DNA from: Mangrovicella endophytica
GTDB taxonomy: Bacteria; Pseudomonadota; Alphaproteobacteria; Rhizobiales; Rhizobiaceae
Length of the DNA: 64,000 bases
Assembly (NCBI RefSeq): GCF_002893625.1
Contig: NZ_PKMZ01000004.1
Coordinates: forward strand, 1 to 64,000
Reading direction: 5' to 3'
The position numbers were made by a program, and so were the translations under genes. The notes beneath the pieces are model-generated. The model searched no databases. It saw nothing but the letters and a program-made list of their open reading frames with translations, and was not told where the DNA came from. This document shows, piece after piece, positions 1 through 8,943 of the stretch (within the stretch, counting starts at the first letter, position 1; every line of letters starts with the position of its first letter).

Positions 1-236
1 TGGAGGAAGCCACCGCCGCCGCGCAGACGCTCGCCGCCGAGACCGACCAGCTGGCCGACCTCATCGCCCAGTTCCGCACCGCCTCGGCCGCCGGCCACGC
101 CGCCCAGGCCCGCAAGGCCTCCGCACGGCCGGCACCGGCCCGCGGCAACGGAGCAGTGGTGCAGATGCGCACGACCGCCTTTGGTGGCGGCAACGCGGCC
201 CGCAAGCCGGCCGAAGAGGGCTGGGAGGAGTTCTGA
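1..236 (+). CDS. Methyl-accepting chemotaxis protein, C-terminal end (partial)
   Basis: Only the last 78 codons are in the window; the first complete codon is at base 3. The segment starts with an Ala/Glu/Thr/Gln-rich helix (EEATAAAQTL...LADLIAQF), which is how the distal signalling helix of chemoreceptors ends. A flexible Ala/Arg/Gly-rich linker follows, and the last residues are GWEEF. A W-containing acidic C-terminal pentapeptide is the known docking site for the CheR methyltransferase and CheB methylesterase in chemoreceptors. The ligand-binding part lies outside the window, so the stimulus cannot be inferred. A strong terminator follows 32 bp after the stop. Confidence 0.8.
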   Translation, partial: EEATAAAQTLAAETDQLADLIAQFRTASAAGHAAQARKASARPAPARGNGAVVQMRTTAFGGGNAARKPAEEGWEEF

Positions 237-267
237 GCCGAAGGCTCTTCTCCTTTGCGTCCAAGAC

Positions 268-296
268 AAGGCCCGCCGGCATCCCGGCGGGCCTTT
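268..296 (+). terminator. Rho-independent terminator of the chemoreceptor gene
   Basis: A perfect 12-bp inverted repeat (AAGGCCCGCCGG at 268-279 against CCGGCGGGCCTT at 284-295) with a 4-base loop CATC, ending in a short T run. It sits 32 bp after the chemoreceptor stop codon and no gene lies in the next 250 bp. Confidence 0.85.
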
Positions 297-547
297 CTCA
301 TTCGCCCCTGAGGCTCCTGCCCAGCACAACAACAAGCCCTGCGGGACCGGCCGAGTATGCGCACCACACGCGACCTCGCCGCGGATGCTGCGAGCGGTGA
401 TGCCGTATCGGCACCGATGCATCTGCCGCAGGGCAGATTAGATGCCGGCCTTGCTTTCATCTTCGATCAAGGAATGCCATGTGTGGCCGCGCAGCCGACG
501 CCGCCTTCGCGCGGCACAGCCTGATCATGTTCGCGCCGGGAGACGCC
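297..547. other. Intergenic region, no gene seen
   Basis: Between the terminator and the substrate-binding protein gene no reading frame looks coding. The frames open through this stretch are Arg/Pro/Ser-rich and without any recognisable family. It presumably carries the promoter of the ABC transporter operon, but I cannot point to convincing -35 and -10 boxes. Confidence 0.4.
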
Positions 548-2080
548 ATGACCATCCTGATGTTGACGACCGCTCGCCACAGCCTGCGCTTCGGATTGGC
601 TGCTCTGTCACTCGCCCTGGCCGGCCACTTCGCTGCAGCTCTGCCGGCGATCGCTGCCCCCAAGGACACGGTGGTGATCGGCATGGGCATCGAGCCGACC
701 GGCCTCGATCCGACGGTTGCCGCACCGGCCGCGATCGGCCAGGTCACCTGGCAGAACGTCTTCCAGGGGCTGACGCGGATCGACCAGGATGGCAAGGTGC
801 AGCCGCAACTCGCCGCTGGCTGGACGATCGCCGACGAGGGCCGCACCTACCTCTTCAAGCTGCGCGAGGGCGTGCGCTTCTCGAATGGCGTTCCGTTCGA
901 TGCGACGGTCGCGAAATTCGCTCTCGACCGGGCGCGGGGCGACGATTCCACGAACCCGCAGAAGCAGTTCTTCTCGGTCATCTCCGACATCGAGGTGCGC
1001 GATCCGCGTACGCTCGTCCTCCACCTGTCGAGCCCTGCCGGCAACCTGCTCTACTGGCTCGGCTGGCCCTCCTCGGTAATGGTCGAGCCGAGCTCCGCCG
1101 ACGCCAACAAGAGCCAGCCGGTTGGCACCGGGCCGTTCAAACTGGCGAGCTGGCGGCAGGGCGACCGGCTGGAGCTGGTGCGCAACGAAGATTACTGGGA
1201 TGCCGAGAACCGGCCGGCGCTGCGCACCGCGACCTTCCGCTTCATCAGCGATGCGCAGGCGCAGGCCGCCGCGGTCAAGAGCGGCGACGTCGATGCCTTC
1301 CCGGAGTTTGGCGCCCCGGAGCTCTTCGCATCCTTCAAGGGCGACCCGCGTCTCACAACGAGCGTCGGTGACACCGAGCTGAAGGTCGTCGCGGGCCTCA
1401 ATGGGCGCAAGGCGCCGTTCGACAATCCCAAGGTTCGTCAGGCGCTGATGATGGCGATCGACCGGCAGACGGTGATCGAGGGCGCCTGGTCCGGCTACGG
1501 CACCCCGATCGGCAGCCACTACACGCCGAACGATCCGGGCTATGTCGATACGACCGGCGTCTATCCCTATGATCCGGAAAAGGCGAAGGCGCTGCTGGCC
1601 GAAGCCGGCTACCCCGACGGCCTGTCGCTGACGATCAAGACGCCGCAGATGTCCTACGCGACGCGCACCTCCGAGGTGCTGCAGGCGATGCTGGCCGAGA
1701 TCGGCGTGCAGCTCCAGATCGTCCCGACGGAGTTTCCGGGCAAGTGGATCTCGGAGGTCTTCAAGGGGCATGACTTCGACATGACGATCGTCGCCCATGC
1801 CGAGCCGCTCGACATCGGCATCTATGCGCGCGACGACTATTACTTCGGCTACGACAATCCGGCCTTCAGCAAGGCCGTGGCCGAGGCCGAACGCACGACC
1901 GACACGGCCGCTCGCCTTGCCCTTTACGGCGAGGCGCAGCGCATGCTCGCCGCGGACGTTCCGGCTCTCTACCTCTTCGTCATGCCCAAGCTCGGCGTCT
2001 GGGACGCCAAGCTGAAGGGGCTTTGGGTGAACGAGCCGATCCCATCCAATGACCTGTCCGACGTCACCTGGGACGAATAG
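548..2080 (+). CDS. ABC transporter substrate-binding protein, family 5 (peptide/nickel type)
   Basis: A 510-residue periplasmic solute receptor of the SBP_bac_5 (DppA/OppA/NikA) family. The start is the ATG at 548, preceded by a GGGAG box; it gives a signal peptide (residues 1 to about 36) ending at AIAA before PKDTVVIG. The mature protein opens with the family pattern of an early hydrophobic strand, then GLDPT and VFQGLTRID. It keeps the hinge region GTGPFKL, the central VRQALMMAIDR helix and a PYDPEKAKALLAEAGYPDG segment typical of the second lobe. It heads an operon with two permeases and two ATPases. The substrate (peptide, glutathione, opine or metal chelate) cannot be read from the sequence. 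Confidence 0.93.
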   Translation: MTILMLTTARHSLRFGLAALSLALAGHFAAALPAIAAPKDTVVIGMGIEPTGLDPTVAAPAAIGQVTWQNVFQGLTRIDQDGKVQPQLAAGWTIADEGRTYLFKLREGVRFSNGVPFDATVAKFALDRARGDDSTNPQKQFFSVISDIEVRDPRTLVLHLSSPAGNLLYWLGWPSSVMVEPSSADANKSQPVGTGPFKLASWRQGDRLELVRNEDYWDAENRPALRTATFRFISDAQAQAAAVKSGDVDAFPEFGAPELFASFKGDPRLTTSVGDTELKVVAGLNGRKAPFDNPKVRQALMMAIDRQTVIEGAWSGYGTPIGSHYTPNDPGYVDTTGVYPYDPEKAKALLAEAGYPDGLSLTIKTPQMSYATRTSEVLQAMLAEIGVQLQIVPTEFPGKWISEVFKGHDFDMTIVAHAEPLDIGIYARDDYYFGYDNPAFSKAVAEAERTTDTAARLALYGEAQRMLAADVPALYLFVMPKLGVWDAKLKGLWVNEPIPSNDLSDVTWDE

Positions 2081-2104
2081 GGCGACTGGCCGGAGCCTGA
2101 TGCC

Positions 2105-3052
2105 GTGCTGAGGCCGGTGCTGACCCGCCTCCTCGGCCTCGTCCTGACGCTGCTGGCAATCTCGGCCGCCGTCTTCCTGGTGATGAGCGTCCTGCCGGGC
2201 GACCCCGCCGCGATCATGCTCGGAACCTCGGCGCGGCCGGACACGCTGGCGGCGCTGCGCAGCGAGCTCGGGCTCGATCGGCCGCTGCCGCTCCGCTATG
2301 CGGCCTGGCTGACCGGCCTCCTCACCGGTGATCTCGGCCGATCCGTCACCTATGGCGTGCCGGTGGCAAAGCTGGTGCTCGCCGGCGCCGCGGTGACGCT
2401 GCCGCTGGCCGCCATGGCCATCCTGATCTCGCTTCTCCTCGGCCTGCCGCTCGGGGTGGCCGCCGCGGCTCGTCGCGGCAGCGCGGTCGATGCCGGCGTG
2501 TCGCTATTTGCTCAGCTCGGCATCGCCACGCCGAATTTCTGGATCGGTCTCCTGCTCATCCTCGTCTTCGCCGCAACGCTCGGCTGGATGCCCTCCGGCG
2601 GTTTTCCCGGCTGGCAGGCAGGCGCCGCACCGGCCCTCACGGCCCTCCTGATGCCGAGCATCGCGCTGGCGCTGCCACAGGCCGCGGTGCTGGCCCGCGT
2701 CACGCGGACAGCCACGCTGGAGGTGCTCGGCGAGGATTTCGTCCGCACCGCCCGCGCCAAGGGACTGAGCCGCCGCCAGGCGCTGTGGCGCCACGCCGTG
2801 CCGAACGCGCTTCTGCCGGTGATCACCATCATCGGGCTGCAGTTCACGTTCCTCGTCGCCGGCGCGGTCCTCGTTGAGAACGTCTTCGGCCTGCCAGGGC
2901 TTGGACGCCTCGCGATGCAGGCCCTCGCCCAGCGCGACGTCACCGTGATGCAGGTCGTCGTGCTTCTCTTCGCCACCCTCGCGATCGTGGTGAATGTCCT
3001 CGTCGATCTCGCCTATCTTGCCCTCGATCCGCGGCTCCGGAACGCGGCATGA
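2105..3052 (+). CDS. ABC transporter permease, DppB type
   Basis: A 315-residue inner-membrane permease starting at GTG 2105, 24 bp after the receptor gene. The N-terminal helix LLGLVLTLLAISAAVFLVM leads into a periplasmic segment with the family signature LPGDPAAIMLG. Several transmembrane helices follow. The cytoplasmic EAA loop (VRTARAKGLSRRQALWRHAVPNA) contacts the ATPases. The C-terminus VDLAYLALDPRLR is the usual end of DppB/OppB proteins. Its stop overlaps the next start as ATGA, so the two permeases are probably translationally coupled. Confidence 0.93.
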   Translation: MLRPVLTRLLGLVLTLLAISAAVFLVMSVLPGDPAAIMLGTSARPDTLAALRSELGLDRPLPLRYAAWLTGLLTGDLGRSVTYGVPVAKLVLAGAAVTLPLAAMAILISLLLGLPLGVAAAARRGSAVDAGVSLFAQLGIATPNFWIGLLLILVFAATLGWMPSGGFPGWQAGAAPALTALLMPSIALALPQAAVLARVTRTATLEVLGEDFVRTARAKGLSRRQALWRHAVPNALLPVITIIGLQFTFLVAGAVLVENVFGLPGLGRLAMQALAQRDVTVMQVVVLLFATLAIVVNVLVDLAYLALDPRLRNAA

Positions 3053-3909
3053 GTGCGGCGGTCCCATCGATGCCGGGCACGCGGCGGTTCGCCCTGCTCA
3101 GGCACGGACGGCTCCTGACGGGAGCGATCCTCACCGGCGCACTGGTGGCGGTCGCCCTCCTCTCCCTGCTCTGGACGCCGGAGGTGCCGACGCGGCTGCG
3201 CATCCTCGCCAAACTGAAGCCGCCGCTGAGCGAGGGGCTGCTCGGGACCGACCAGCTCGGGCGCGATATTCTTTCGCTGCTGATGGTCGGAACGGCCAAT
3301 TCGCTGTCGATCGCGGTTGCCGCCGTCGTCCTCGGCGCGGCGACGGGAACCCTGATCGGCATTGTCGCCGCAATGCGCCGCGGTGCCCTGGATGCGCTGC
3401 TGATGCGCATGATGGATGCCGTCTTCGCCTTCCCGCCGATCCTCTCCGCAATGATGCTGAGCGCGCTGCTGGGCAGCGGTCGCCTCAATGCCACCGTCGC
3501 GATCGGCCTCTTCACCGTGCCGGTCTTCGCTCGCCTTGCCCGCGCCGACACCAAGCGCATCCTGCGGCGCGACTACATCCTCGCCGCTCGCGGCGCTGGG
3601 AAGAATGCCGCAAGGATCGCCGTCGACCACGTGCTGCCGAATATCGCCGGCGCCATCCTCGTGCAGGTGACCATCCAGCTCGGCCTTGCGATCCTGACGG
3701 AATCAGGCCTCGGCTTCCTCGGACTCAGCATCTCGCCACCGGCGCCGAGCCTTGGCCGAATGCTGGCCGATGCCCAGACCTATCTGACGCTGGCGCCCTG
3801 GATGGCGCTGGCGCCGGGGATCACGATCGCGCTCATCGTTGCGGGCTTCAATCTCCTCGGCGACGGGCTGCGGGACCGACTGGACGTCCGCCGGGACGTG
3901 TCGGCGTGA
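3049..3909 (+). CDS. ABC transporter permease, DppC type
   Basis: A 286-residue second permease of the heterodimeric channel. It has the DppC/OppC hallmark LLGTDQLGRDILS after the first transmembrane helix. The EAA-like loop (RRDYILAARGAGKNAARIAVDHVLPN) is followed by SGLGFLGLSISPPAPSLG, a conserved signature of this family. It ends FNLLGDGLRDRLDVR, also typical. The gene overlaps its upstream partner by 4 bp and the downstream ATPase gene by 4 bp (GTGA). Confidence 0.93.
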   Translation: MSAAVPSMPGTRRFALLRHGRLLTGAILTGALVAVALLSLLWTPEVPTRLRILAKLKPPLSEGLLGTDQLGRDILSLLMVGTANSLSIAVAAVVLGAATGTLIGIVAAMRRGALDALLMRMMDAVFAFPPILSAMMLSALLGSGRLNATVAIGLFTVPVFARLARADTKRILRRDYILAARGAGKNAARIAVDHVLPNIAGAILVQVTIQLGLAILTESGLGFLGLSISPPAPSLGRMLADAQTYLTLAPWMALAPGITIALIVAGFNLLGDGLRDRLDVRRDVSA

Positions 3910-4907
3910 GTCCGCTCCTGTCGGTCCGCTCGCTTGCCGTGGCGCTGTCTCGCCCGGACGGCGCGATGCGGCCGATCCTGTCGGATATCGACTTCGATCT
4001 TGCGGCCGGCGAGACGCTCGGCCTCGTTGGGGAATCCGGCTCCGGCAAGTCGCTGCTGGCCCTGACGCTGATCGGCCTCCTGCCGTCGAACGCCGCCGTC
4101 TCCGGCACGATCCTGTTCGACGGCCGCGACATCACCCAGCTCAGCGAGCCGGAGCGCTTGAAGCTGCGCGGCCGCGAGATCGCCATGGTGTTCCAGGAGC
4201 CCGGCACGGCGCTCAATCCCGCGATGCGCATCGGCGACCAGATCGCCGAGGGGCTGGTGCTCCTCGACGGGGTCTCGGCGACTGATGCCCGCCGCCAGGC
4301 CCTGCATCTCCTCGACCGCGTGCGGATAGCCGACGCCGGCACGCGGATCGACGACTACCCGCACCAGCTTTCCGGCGGACAGCGCCAGCGTGTGATGATC
4401 GCCATCGCGCTGGCCCGTTCGCCGAAGCTGCTGATCGCCGACGAGCCGACCACGGCGCTCGACGCCGCGGTTCGCCGCACCATTCTCGACACCCTGGCCG
4501 AACTGGTGGCCGAGCGCTCGATGGCGCTCCTTCTCGTCAGCCATGATCTCGGAATGATCGCACGGGCGACGCGACGGCTGCTCGTTCTCTATGGCGGCAC
4601 CGTCTTCGAGAGTGGCGAAACGGCAGAGGTGATCGGCCTTCCTGCCAATCCATACACACAGGCGCTGCTTGCGGCGGCGCCGCGGCCATGGATCTCGCCC
4701 GCTGTCGGCGGCCGCCGGCCGCGCCTGCCGGCAATCCCGGGGCGTGCGGCGAGTGCCGTCAGAGGCATGCCGGGTTGCCGCTTCGCCGATCGCTGCGCTT
4801 ACCGCATCGATGCCTGCGAAGCCGCCGAGCCGGCGCTCCGCCACTTCGGCAACGGAGATCGCCGCGTTCGCTGCATACGGGCCGAAGAGGTGGCCGCAGC
4901 GCCATGA
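3906..4907 (+). CDS. ABC transporter ATP-binding protein, DppD type
   Basis: A 333-residue ATPase. The GTG at 3906 overlaps the upstream stop and gives VSPLLSVRSLAVAL, the expected N-terminus. Walker A is GESGSGKS (residues 42-49), the Q-loop is MVFQEPGTALNP, the signature is LSGGQRQR, and Walker B is LLIADEPTTALD followed by the H-loop SHDLGM. The Cys-rich C-terminal extension (MPGCRFADRCAYRIDACE) is the oligopeptide/dipeptide-transporter tail, which in some homologues binds an iron-sulfur cluster. Pairs with the next gene to energise the importer. Confidence 0.93.
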   Translation: MSPLLSVRSLAVALSRPDGAMRPILSDIDFDLAAGETLGLVGESGSGKSLLALTLIGLLPSNAAVSGTILFDGRDITQLSEPERLKLRGREIAMVFQEPGTALNPAMRIGDQIAEGLVLLDGVSATDARRQALHLLDRVRIADAGTRIDDYPHQLSGGQRQRVMIAIALARSPKLLIADEPTTALDAAVRRTILDTLAELVAERSMALLLVSHDLGMIARATRRLLVLYGGTVFESGETAEVIGLPANPYTQALLAAAPRPWISPAVGGRRPRLPAIPGRAASAVRGMPGCRFADRCAYRIDACEAAEPALRHFGNGDRRVRCIRAEEVAAAP

Positions 4908-5728
4908 GCCCACTTCTGGACATTCGCGGCCTCAGCAAGCGCCACCCTCCGCGCGGCTTTGGCCGCGGCGCCGGCGTGCTCGCGCTCGACGACATCTCGC
5001 TGACCGTCGAAGCCGGCTCCATTCACGGGCTCGTGGGAGAGAGCGGCTCGGGCAAGTCCACTCTGGCGCGCATCGTCATGGGCTTCGATCGACCCGATTC
5101 CGGAACGGTGCTCCTCGGCGGCGTCGACGTTCAGAGCGCGTCCGGCGAGGCGCTGACGAAGGTCCGGCGTCAGATGCAGATGGTGTTTCAGGACCCCGGC
5201 GGGTCACTCGATCCGCGGCAACGGATCTGGAAGACCGTTGCCGAGCCGATGGGGCTGCTGGAGCCACGTCTCGCACGCCTGCAGCGCCGTGAAAAAGTCG
5301 ATGCGTTGCTGGCCAGCGTCGGCCTGCAGCCAGCCGACGGCGACCGTTTTCCGCACGAGTTCTCCGGCGGCCAGCGGCAGCGCATCGCCATCGCACGCGC
5401 ACTCTCGACGAACGCCTCGCTGATCATCGCGGACGAGCCGACCTCCGCGCTCGACTTGATCGTTCAGGCGCAGGTCCTGAACCTTCTGATGGACCTGCAG
5501 GAGACCCGTGGTCTGGCCATTCTCTTCATCAGTCACGACCTCGCGGTGGTGGCTGCACTTGCTGATACGGTCAGCATCCTGCATCGCGGGCGCATCGTGG
5601 AAACGGGACGAACGGGCGAGGTGTTCGCCCGCCCCCAGTCCGCAGTGACGGCCGCGTTGCTCGAACAGGATGCCGTATCGCTGGCTTCAACAGACCAGCT
5701 GAAAGAAAAAATTCATTATCCACGCTGA
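4904..5728 (+). CDS. ABC transporter ATP-binding protein, DppF type
   Basis: A 274-residue ATPase whose ATG overlaps the preceding stop (ATGA). Walker A GESGSGKST is at residues 45-53; Q-loop MVFQDPGGSLDP, signature FSGGQRQR, Walker B LIIADEPTSALD and H-loop ISHDLAVV are all intact. The signature has Phe in place of the usual Leu, a common variation. It lacks the Cys-rich tail of its partner and ends soon after the VETGRTGEVFARP segment. It is the last gene of the importer operon; a small hairpin (stem TCCACG/CGTGGA) spans its stop. Confidence 0.92.
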   Translation: MSPLLDIRGLSKRHPPRGFGRGAGVLALDDISLTVEAGSIHGLVGESGSGKSTLARIVMGFDRPDSGTVLLGGVDVQSASGEALTKVRRQMQMVFQDPGGSLDPRQRIWKTVAEPMGLLEPRLARLQRREKVDALLASVGLQPADGDRFPHEFSGGQRQRIAIARALSTNASLIIADEPTSALDLIVQAQVLNLLMDLQETRGLAILFISHDLAVVAALADTVSILHRGRIVETGRTGEVFARPQSAVTAALLEQDAVSLASTDQLKEKIHYPR

Positions 5729-5952
5729 AAGTCGTGGAGAGAATGAAACAATGCTCTTAGGCAAGGCGCGTCAACGTGCCGCGGCAATCCGTTGATCCTG
5801 AAAATGTTTTCCTCAAGATCGCCCTTTTTGTGGCACTAATTGCTCATTGTGCACTGCAGAAAATCGGTGGAGCGGGCGGCGTGAATGTTGCAGAAACGCC
5901 GAGTGAAGGTTTCCCCCACAACCGTCAGCGAAGCGAACGATAGAACCTCATC
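5729..5952. other. Intergenic region before the MarR-like gene
   Basis: 224 bp with noticeably more A/T than the flanking genes, consistent with a promoter region. No gene, repeat or palindromic operator strong enough to name was seen. Confidence 0.3.
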
Positions 5953-6396
5953 TTGACACAGAATCTCAATTCGACAGCCGCACTGACGAGCCTTCTGGAG
6001 CAAGTCGCCCGCCGAATCCATTCGCAGGGCTATGCGGCTGACCTCTTTCCGGCCCAGTGGGCGGCGCTGCGCTACGTGCACTCTGCGCCGACGCAGCTTC
6101 GCACGGCCATCGACCTCGCACGCTTTCAGGGCCTGGCCTCCGGTGCGGTCGCACGTACCGTGCGAACGCTGGTCAGCAAGGGTTTGCTCGTAAAAGTCGG
6201 AACCATGGGACGCGGCCGTGCCGAGCAGTTGGACCTCACTCCCGCCGGGCTGGCGCTGCTCGGCGATGACCCTCTGAAGGGGATCACGGTGGCGCTCGAT
6301 GCCATGGACAGCCACGAGCGCGAGGTCTTCGCCAAGGGGCTGGAGATCGCGATTCGCGCGACAATGCCGAGCGACACCGAGACGCCATCCGCCTGA
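5953..6396 (+). CDS. MarR-family transcriptional regulator
   Basis: A 147-residue winged-helix protein starting at TTG 5953. After an N-terminal dimerisation helix it shows the MarR layout: FPAQWAALRYVHSAP (helix 2), LAS GAVARTVRTLVSKGLL (recognition helix), the wing VGTMGRGRAEQLDLTPAG, and a C-terminal helix with ALDAMDSHEREVFAKGL. MarR proteins bind as dimers and are released by small ligands. It follows the ABC importer operon after 224 bp on the same strand, so it may control that operon, but this is inference from position only. Confidence 0.75.
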   Translation: MTQNLNSTAALTSLLEQVARRIHSQGYAADLFPAQWAALRYVHSAPTQLRTAIDLARFQGLASGAVARTVRTLVSKGLLVKVGTMGRGRAEQLDLTPAGLALLGDDPLKGITVALDAMDSHEREVFAKGLEIAIRATMPSDTETPSA

Positions 6397-6490
6397 AGCC
6401 GGTGCCGCGTTGCGGGGTCGGATCCAAGCCGACCTCGTGGCCCTGAAGTGAGGCACAGAAGCCGTCGCTGCTTGATGGCCGTGCGGCGGA

Positions 6491-7189
6491 TCAACCGACC
6501 CGCAAATGTGCCAGGACCGGCCGATGATCGGAGGCCATCGCGGCTGCAGACATGCGGCCGTCGTCCGCTACGATCTCCAGGTCGAGCCCGGTGGAACCGT
6601 AGAGGCGGTCGAGCGGCACCCGCGGCCGGCGAGCCGGCCAGGTCAGCGGTGCAGCGCATTCCGGCAGGACCGCCGATAAGGCGGCATGCACAGGCCCTCG
6701 CCGGCGCCACTCGTTAAAGTCGCCAAGGATGAGCACCGGCTCCCGGCTCGTCCGCGCAAGCGCGGCGAGGAAGGCCGCCTGACGCCGGCGCGCACCTGCC
6801 ATTAATCCGAAATGAGTCGCGAACACCCGAAGCGGCGCGCCCGGCGTCATCACTCTCGCCTCGATCGTCGCCCGCATCTCCAGTCCTCCCCCCGGCAGAG
6901 TGTGCACGCTCGTCTCTTCGAGCGGCCAGCGACTCCAGAGGAGATGCCCGTAGTCGCGGTCCTGCCGGCGGATGGTACGCGCCTCGACGATGTGGCCGCC
7001 GAGCGCTGCCGTGAGCCGTTCGAAGGCGTTCTTCTGGCGACCGAACTGGCTGCGCCCATCCACCTCCTGGAGTGCCAGTATGTCGGCGTCGAAGGTGGTG
7101 ATGACGTCGAGGACGCGGCCGAGGTCGCAGCGCCGGTCGGTGCCGATGCCGCCATGGATGTTCCAGCTGGCAACTGTCAGCTGCCGCAT
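6491..7189 (-). CDS. Endonuclease/exonuclease/phosphatase-fold family protein
   Basis: A 232-residue member of the EEP (DNase I-like) superfamily. Metal and catalytic motifs are visible in order: SWNIHGG near the N-terminus, ILALQEVDGR (catalytic Glu), ILGDFNEW (Asp/Asn pair) and the C-terminal SDHRPVLA. It has no signal peptide and no extra domain. EEP proteins cleave phosphodiesters or phosphomonoesters in nucleic acids, inositol phosphates or sphingomyelin, and the substrate is not evident. It is read leftwards, just downstream of the sugar transferase gene, with a 46-bp gap. Confidence 0.82.
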   Translation of the reverse strand: MRQLTVASWNIHGGIGTDRRCDLGRVLDVITTFDADILALQEVDGRSQFGRQKNAFERLTAALGGHIVEARTIRRQDRDYGHLLWSRWPLEETSVHTLPGGGLEMRATIEARVMTPGAPLRVFATHFGLMAGARRRQAAFLAALARTSREPVLILGDFNEWRRRGPVHAALSAVLPECAAPLTWPARRPRVPLDRLYGSTGLDLEIVADDGRMSAAAMASDHRPVLAHLRVG

Positions 7190-7235
7190 CGATCAACCGG
7201 CACCGTCGCAGCGACGCTCATCACCGGGCGCCCGC

Positions 7236-7790
7236 TCATCGGGCTACCCGGTCGCCCTGGCCGCCACCGGCGACGGTGCGCAGGATCAGCGCCAGATCGC
7301 CCAAGAAGCTCCGGGTAGCAACGTATTCGGCATCGATCACCGCCAGGCGCTCCGGCTCCGACATGTCGACGCCCTGCACCTGCGCGAGCCCTGTGATGCC
7401 GGGGCGGGCAGAATAGACGCACCGCCGCCGCCGCTCCTCGATCAGCTGGTGCTGCAGCGGCAGGCAGGGGCGTGGCCCGACGAAGCTCATGTCACCCTTC
7501 AGCACGTTCCAGAGCTGCGGCAGCTCGTCCAGCTTGGTACGGCGAAGGAAGCGGCCGAACTCGGTGACGGCGGAGGCCGGCGTATCGTGCGAGGCGGCGT
7601 TGACGGTTGCCGCATGCATCGTGCGCAGCTTGTAGCAGGTGAAGGTCCGCCCATGCCGGCCGACCCGCGTCTGCGCAAAGAGGCCGGGGCCCTCCCCGTC
7701 ACGGCTGATCCGCCATGCGAGGACGACGATCAGCCATCCCGCACCGACGAGGCCCAGCAGGCTGAACGTGACATCGAAAAGACGTTTCAT
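7236..7790 (-). CDS. Undecaprenyl-phosphate sugar phosphotransferase (bacterial sugar transferase)
   Basis: A 184-residue small monotopic phosphoglycosyl transferase (WcaJ C-terminal/PglC type). The N-terminal hydrophobic segment (residues about 3-26) is the membrane re-entrant helix. The catalytic core follows as [12 protein letters not shown]-like ([13 protein letters not shown]), [27 protein letters not shown] and VGPRP, all family signatures. The reaction moves a sugar phosphate from a nucleotide sugar onto the lipid carrier, starting O-antigen, capsule or exopolysaccharide assembly. The divergent epimerase gene 113 bp away fits a polysaccharide role. Confidence 0.9.
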   Translation of the reverse strand: MKRLFDVTFSLLGLVGAGWLIVVLAWRISRDGEGPGLFAQTRVGRHGRTFTCYKLRTMHAATVNAASHDTPASAVTEFGRFLRRTKLDELPQLWNVLKGDMSFVGPRPCLPLQHQLIEERRRRCVYSARPGITGLAQVQGVDMSEPERLAVIDAEYVATRSFLGDLALILRTVAGGGQGDRVAR

Positions 7791-7903
7791 GGCGGCTCAA
7801 TCTGCGGCATCGACGGCGCGCGACCTTGTCTCGCCGGCTGGCGGCGATCAAGCGCTTACTCCGCCACGACGGCAGAGCAGCGGGTAGCGGAAAGGCAGAC
7901 TGC

Positions 7904-8863
7904 GTGACGATCATGGTGACGGGAGCCAGCGGCTTCATCGGCTCGCATCTCTTGCCGCAGCTCGTGAAGGGTGGTCGGCCGGTCGTTCGCCTGGCCCGCA
8001 GTGGCCGCTCTGCTCAATCCTCTCCCTCTATGGCCGGTACTCAGGTCGCGGTCGGCCCCTCGGACCTCGCCCGGATCGACGGCTGGCGGGAATGGCCTGA
8101 CAGGGTGGATGCGCTGATCCATCTCGCCGCCCTCAATCCGGTGCGCGGCGATAGCGACAGCCAGGACGAAGCCCGCCTGATGCAGGCCAATGTCGAGGCG
8201 ACGCATGCCTTGGCGCGGCGTGCCGCAAGCGAGGGCGTGCGCCGCTTCATCTTCCTGTCGAGCGCCAATGTGCATGCGCCCAAACGCACAGGTGCGATCA
8301 GCGAAGCCGACGAGCCGGCGCCGCAGGATCTCTACGCCTCCTCCAAGCTGGCCGCCGAAGCTGCCGTCCGCGATGCGCTCGCCGGCAGCGGCACGGAGGC
8401 GGTGATCCTGCGCCCGGTGCCGGTCTTCGGGCGGGGCGGCCGCGGCAGTATAGCCGCGCTCATCCGGCTCGCCGCATCGCCGGCGCCGCTGCCGATCGCC
8501 AATCTCCATGCGCGACGCAGCCTCCTGTCGGTGGAAGGCTGCGTCGAGGCGATCCGGCTTGCCGTCGACGCGCCAGAGGCTGCCGATCGTGTCCTGCTTC
8601 TGGCCGATGAGCCGGCCGTAGCTTTACCGGAGATCGTTGCCGTCGTTCGCGCAACGCTCGGGCGCAAGGCCCATGTCTTCCCCGGCCCGTTCGGCATGGC
8701 CCGATCGCTGGCCGGCGCCTTCGGACGCGGCGCCGCGCTGCGCCGCGTCCTCGAGCCGTTCGTGGTGGATGCCTCTGCGGCGCGCGCCGCACTGAGGTGG
8801 CAGCCGCTGCGGCCGCCGCTGGAGTCGATCCGGCTGATGGTGGAGAGCGGCGACGTGCGCTGA
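7904..8863 (+). CDS. NAD(P)-dependent sugar epimerase/dehydratase
   Basis: A 319-residue extended short-chain dehydrogenase. The chosen start is GTG 7904 behind AAAGG, which places the nucleotide-binding motif GASGFIGS right at the N-terminus as usual; the ATG at 7913 is the alternative. The catalytic region has FLSSANVH and the YASSK motif (Tyr and Lys of the active site). An ILRPVPVFGRGGRG segment follows, as in UDP-4-keto-sugar reductases and UDP-glucose 4-epimerase relatives. It is divergent from the sugar transferase gene. Such pairs often build the first sugar of an O-antigen, but the exact substrate is unknown. Confidence 0.87.
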   Translation: MTIMVTGASGFIGSHLLPQLVKGGRPVVRLARSGRSAQSSPSMAGTQVAVGPSDLARIDGWREWPDRVDALIHLAALNPVRGDSDSQDEARLMQANVEATHALARRAASEGVRRFIFLSSANVHAPKRTGAISEADEPAPQDLYASSKLAAEAAVRDALAGSGTEAVILRPVPVFGRGGRGSIAALIRLAASPAPLPIANLHARRSLLSVEGCVEAIRLAVDAPEAADRVLLLADEPAVALPEIVAVVRATLGRKAHVFPGPFGMARSLAGAFGRGAALRRVLEPFVVDASAARAALRWQPLRPPLESIRLMVESGDVR

Positions 8864-8943
8864 GCGCTGCGGCTGAACCGGACTTGCCTTCCGAGCTCCG
8901 ACGGTGCCATCGAATGCAGCCCGAACATCCGGAGACTGATGGC

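Noticed and set aside
608-1798. 396-codon minus-strand ORF
   Set aside because: Antisense to the substrate-binding protein gene, which has an intact signal peptide and conserved motifs.
5713-5740. Terminator at the end of the ABC operon
   Set aside because: The TCCACG/CGTGGA stem is only 6 bp, overlaps the stop, and is preceded rather than followed by a homopolymer run; too weak to call.
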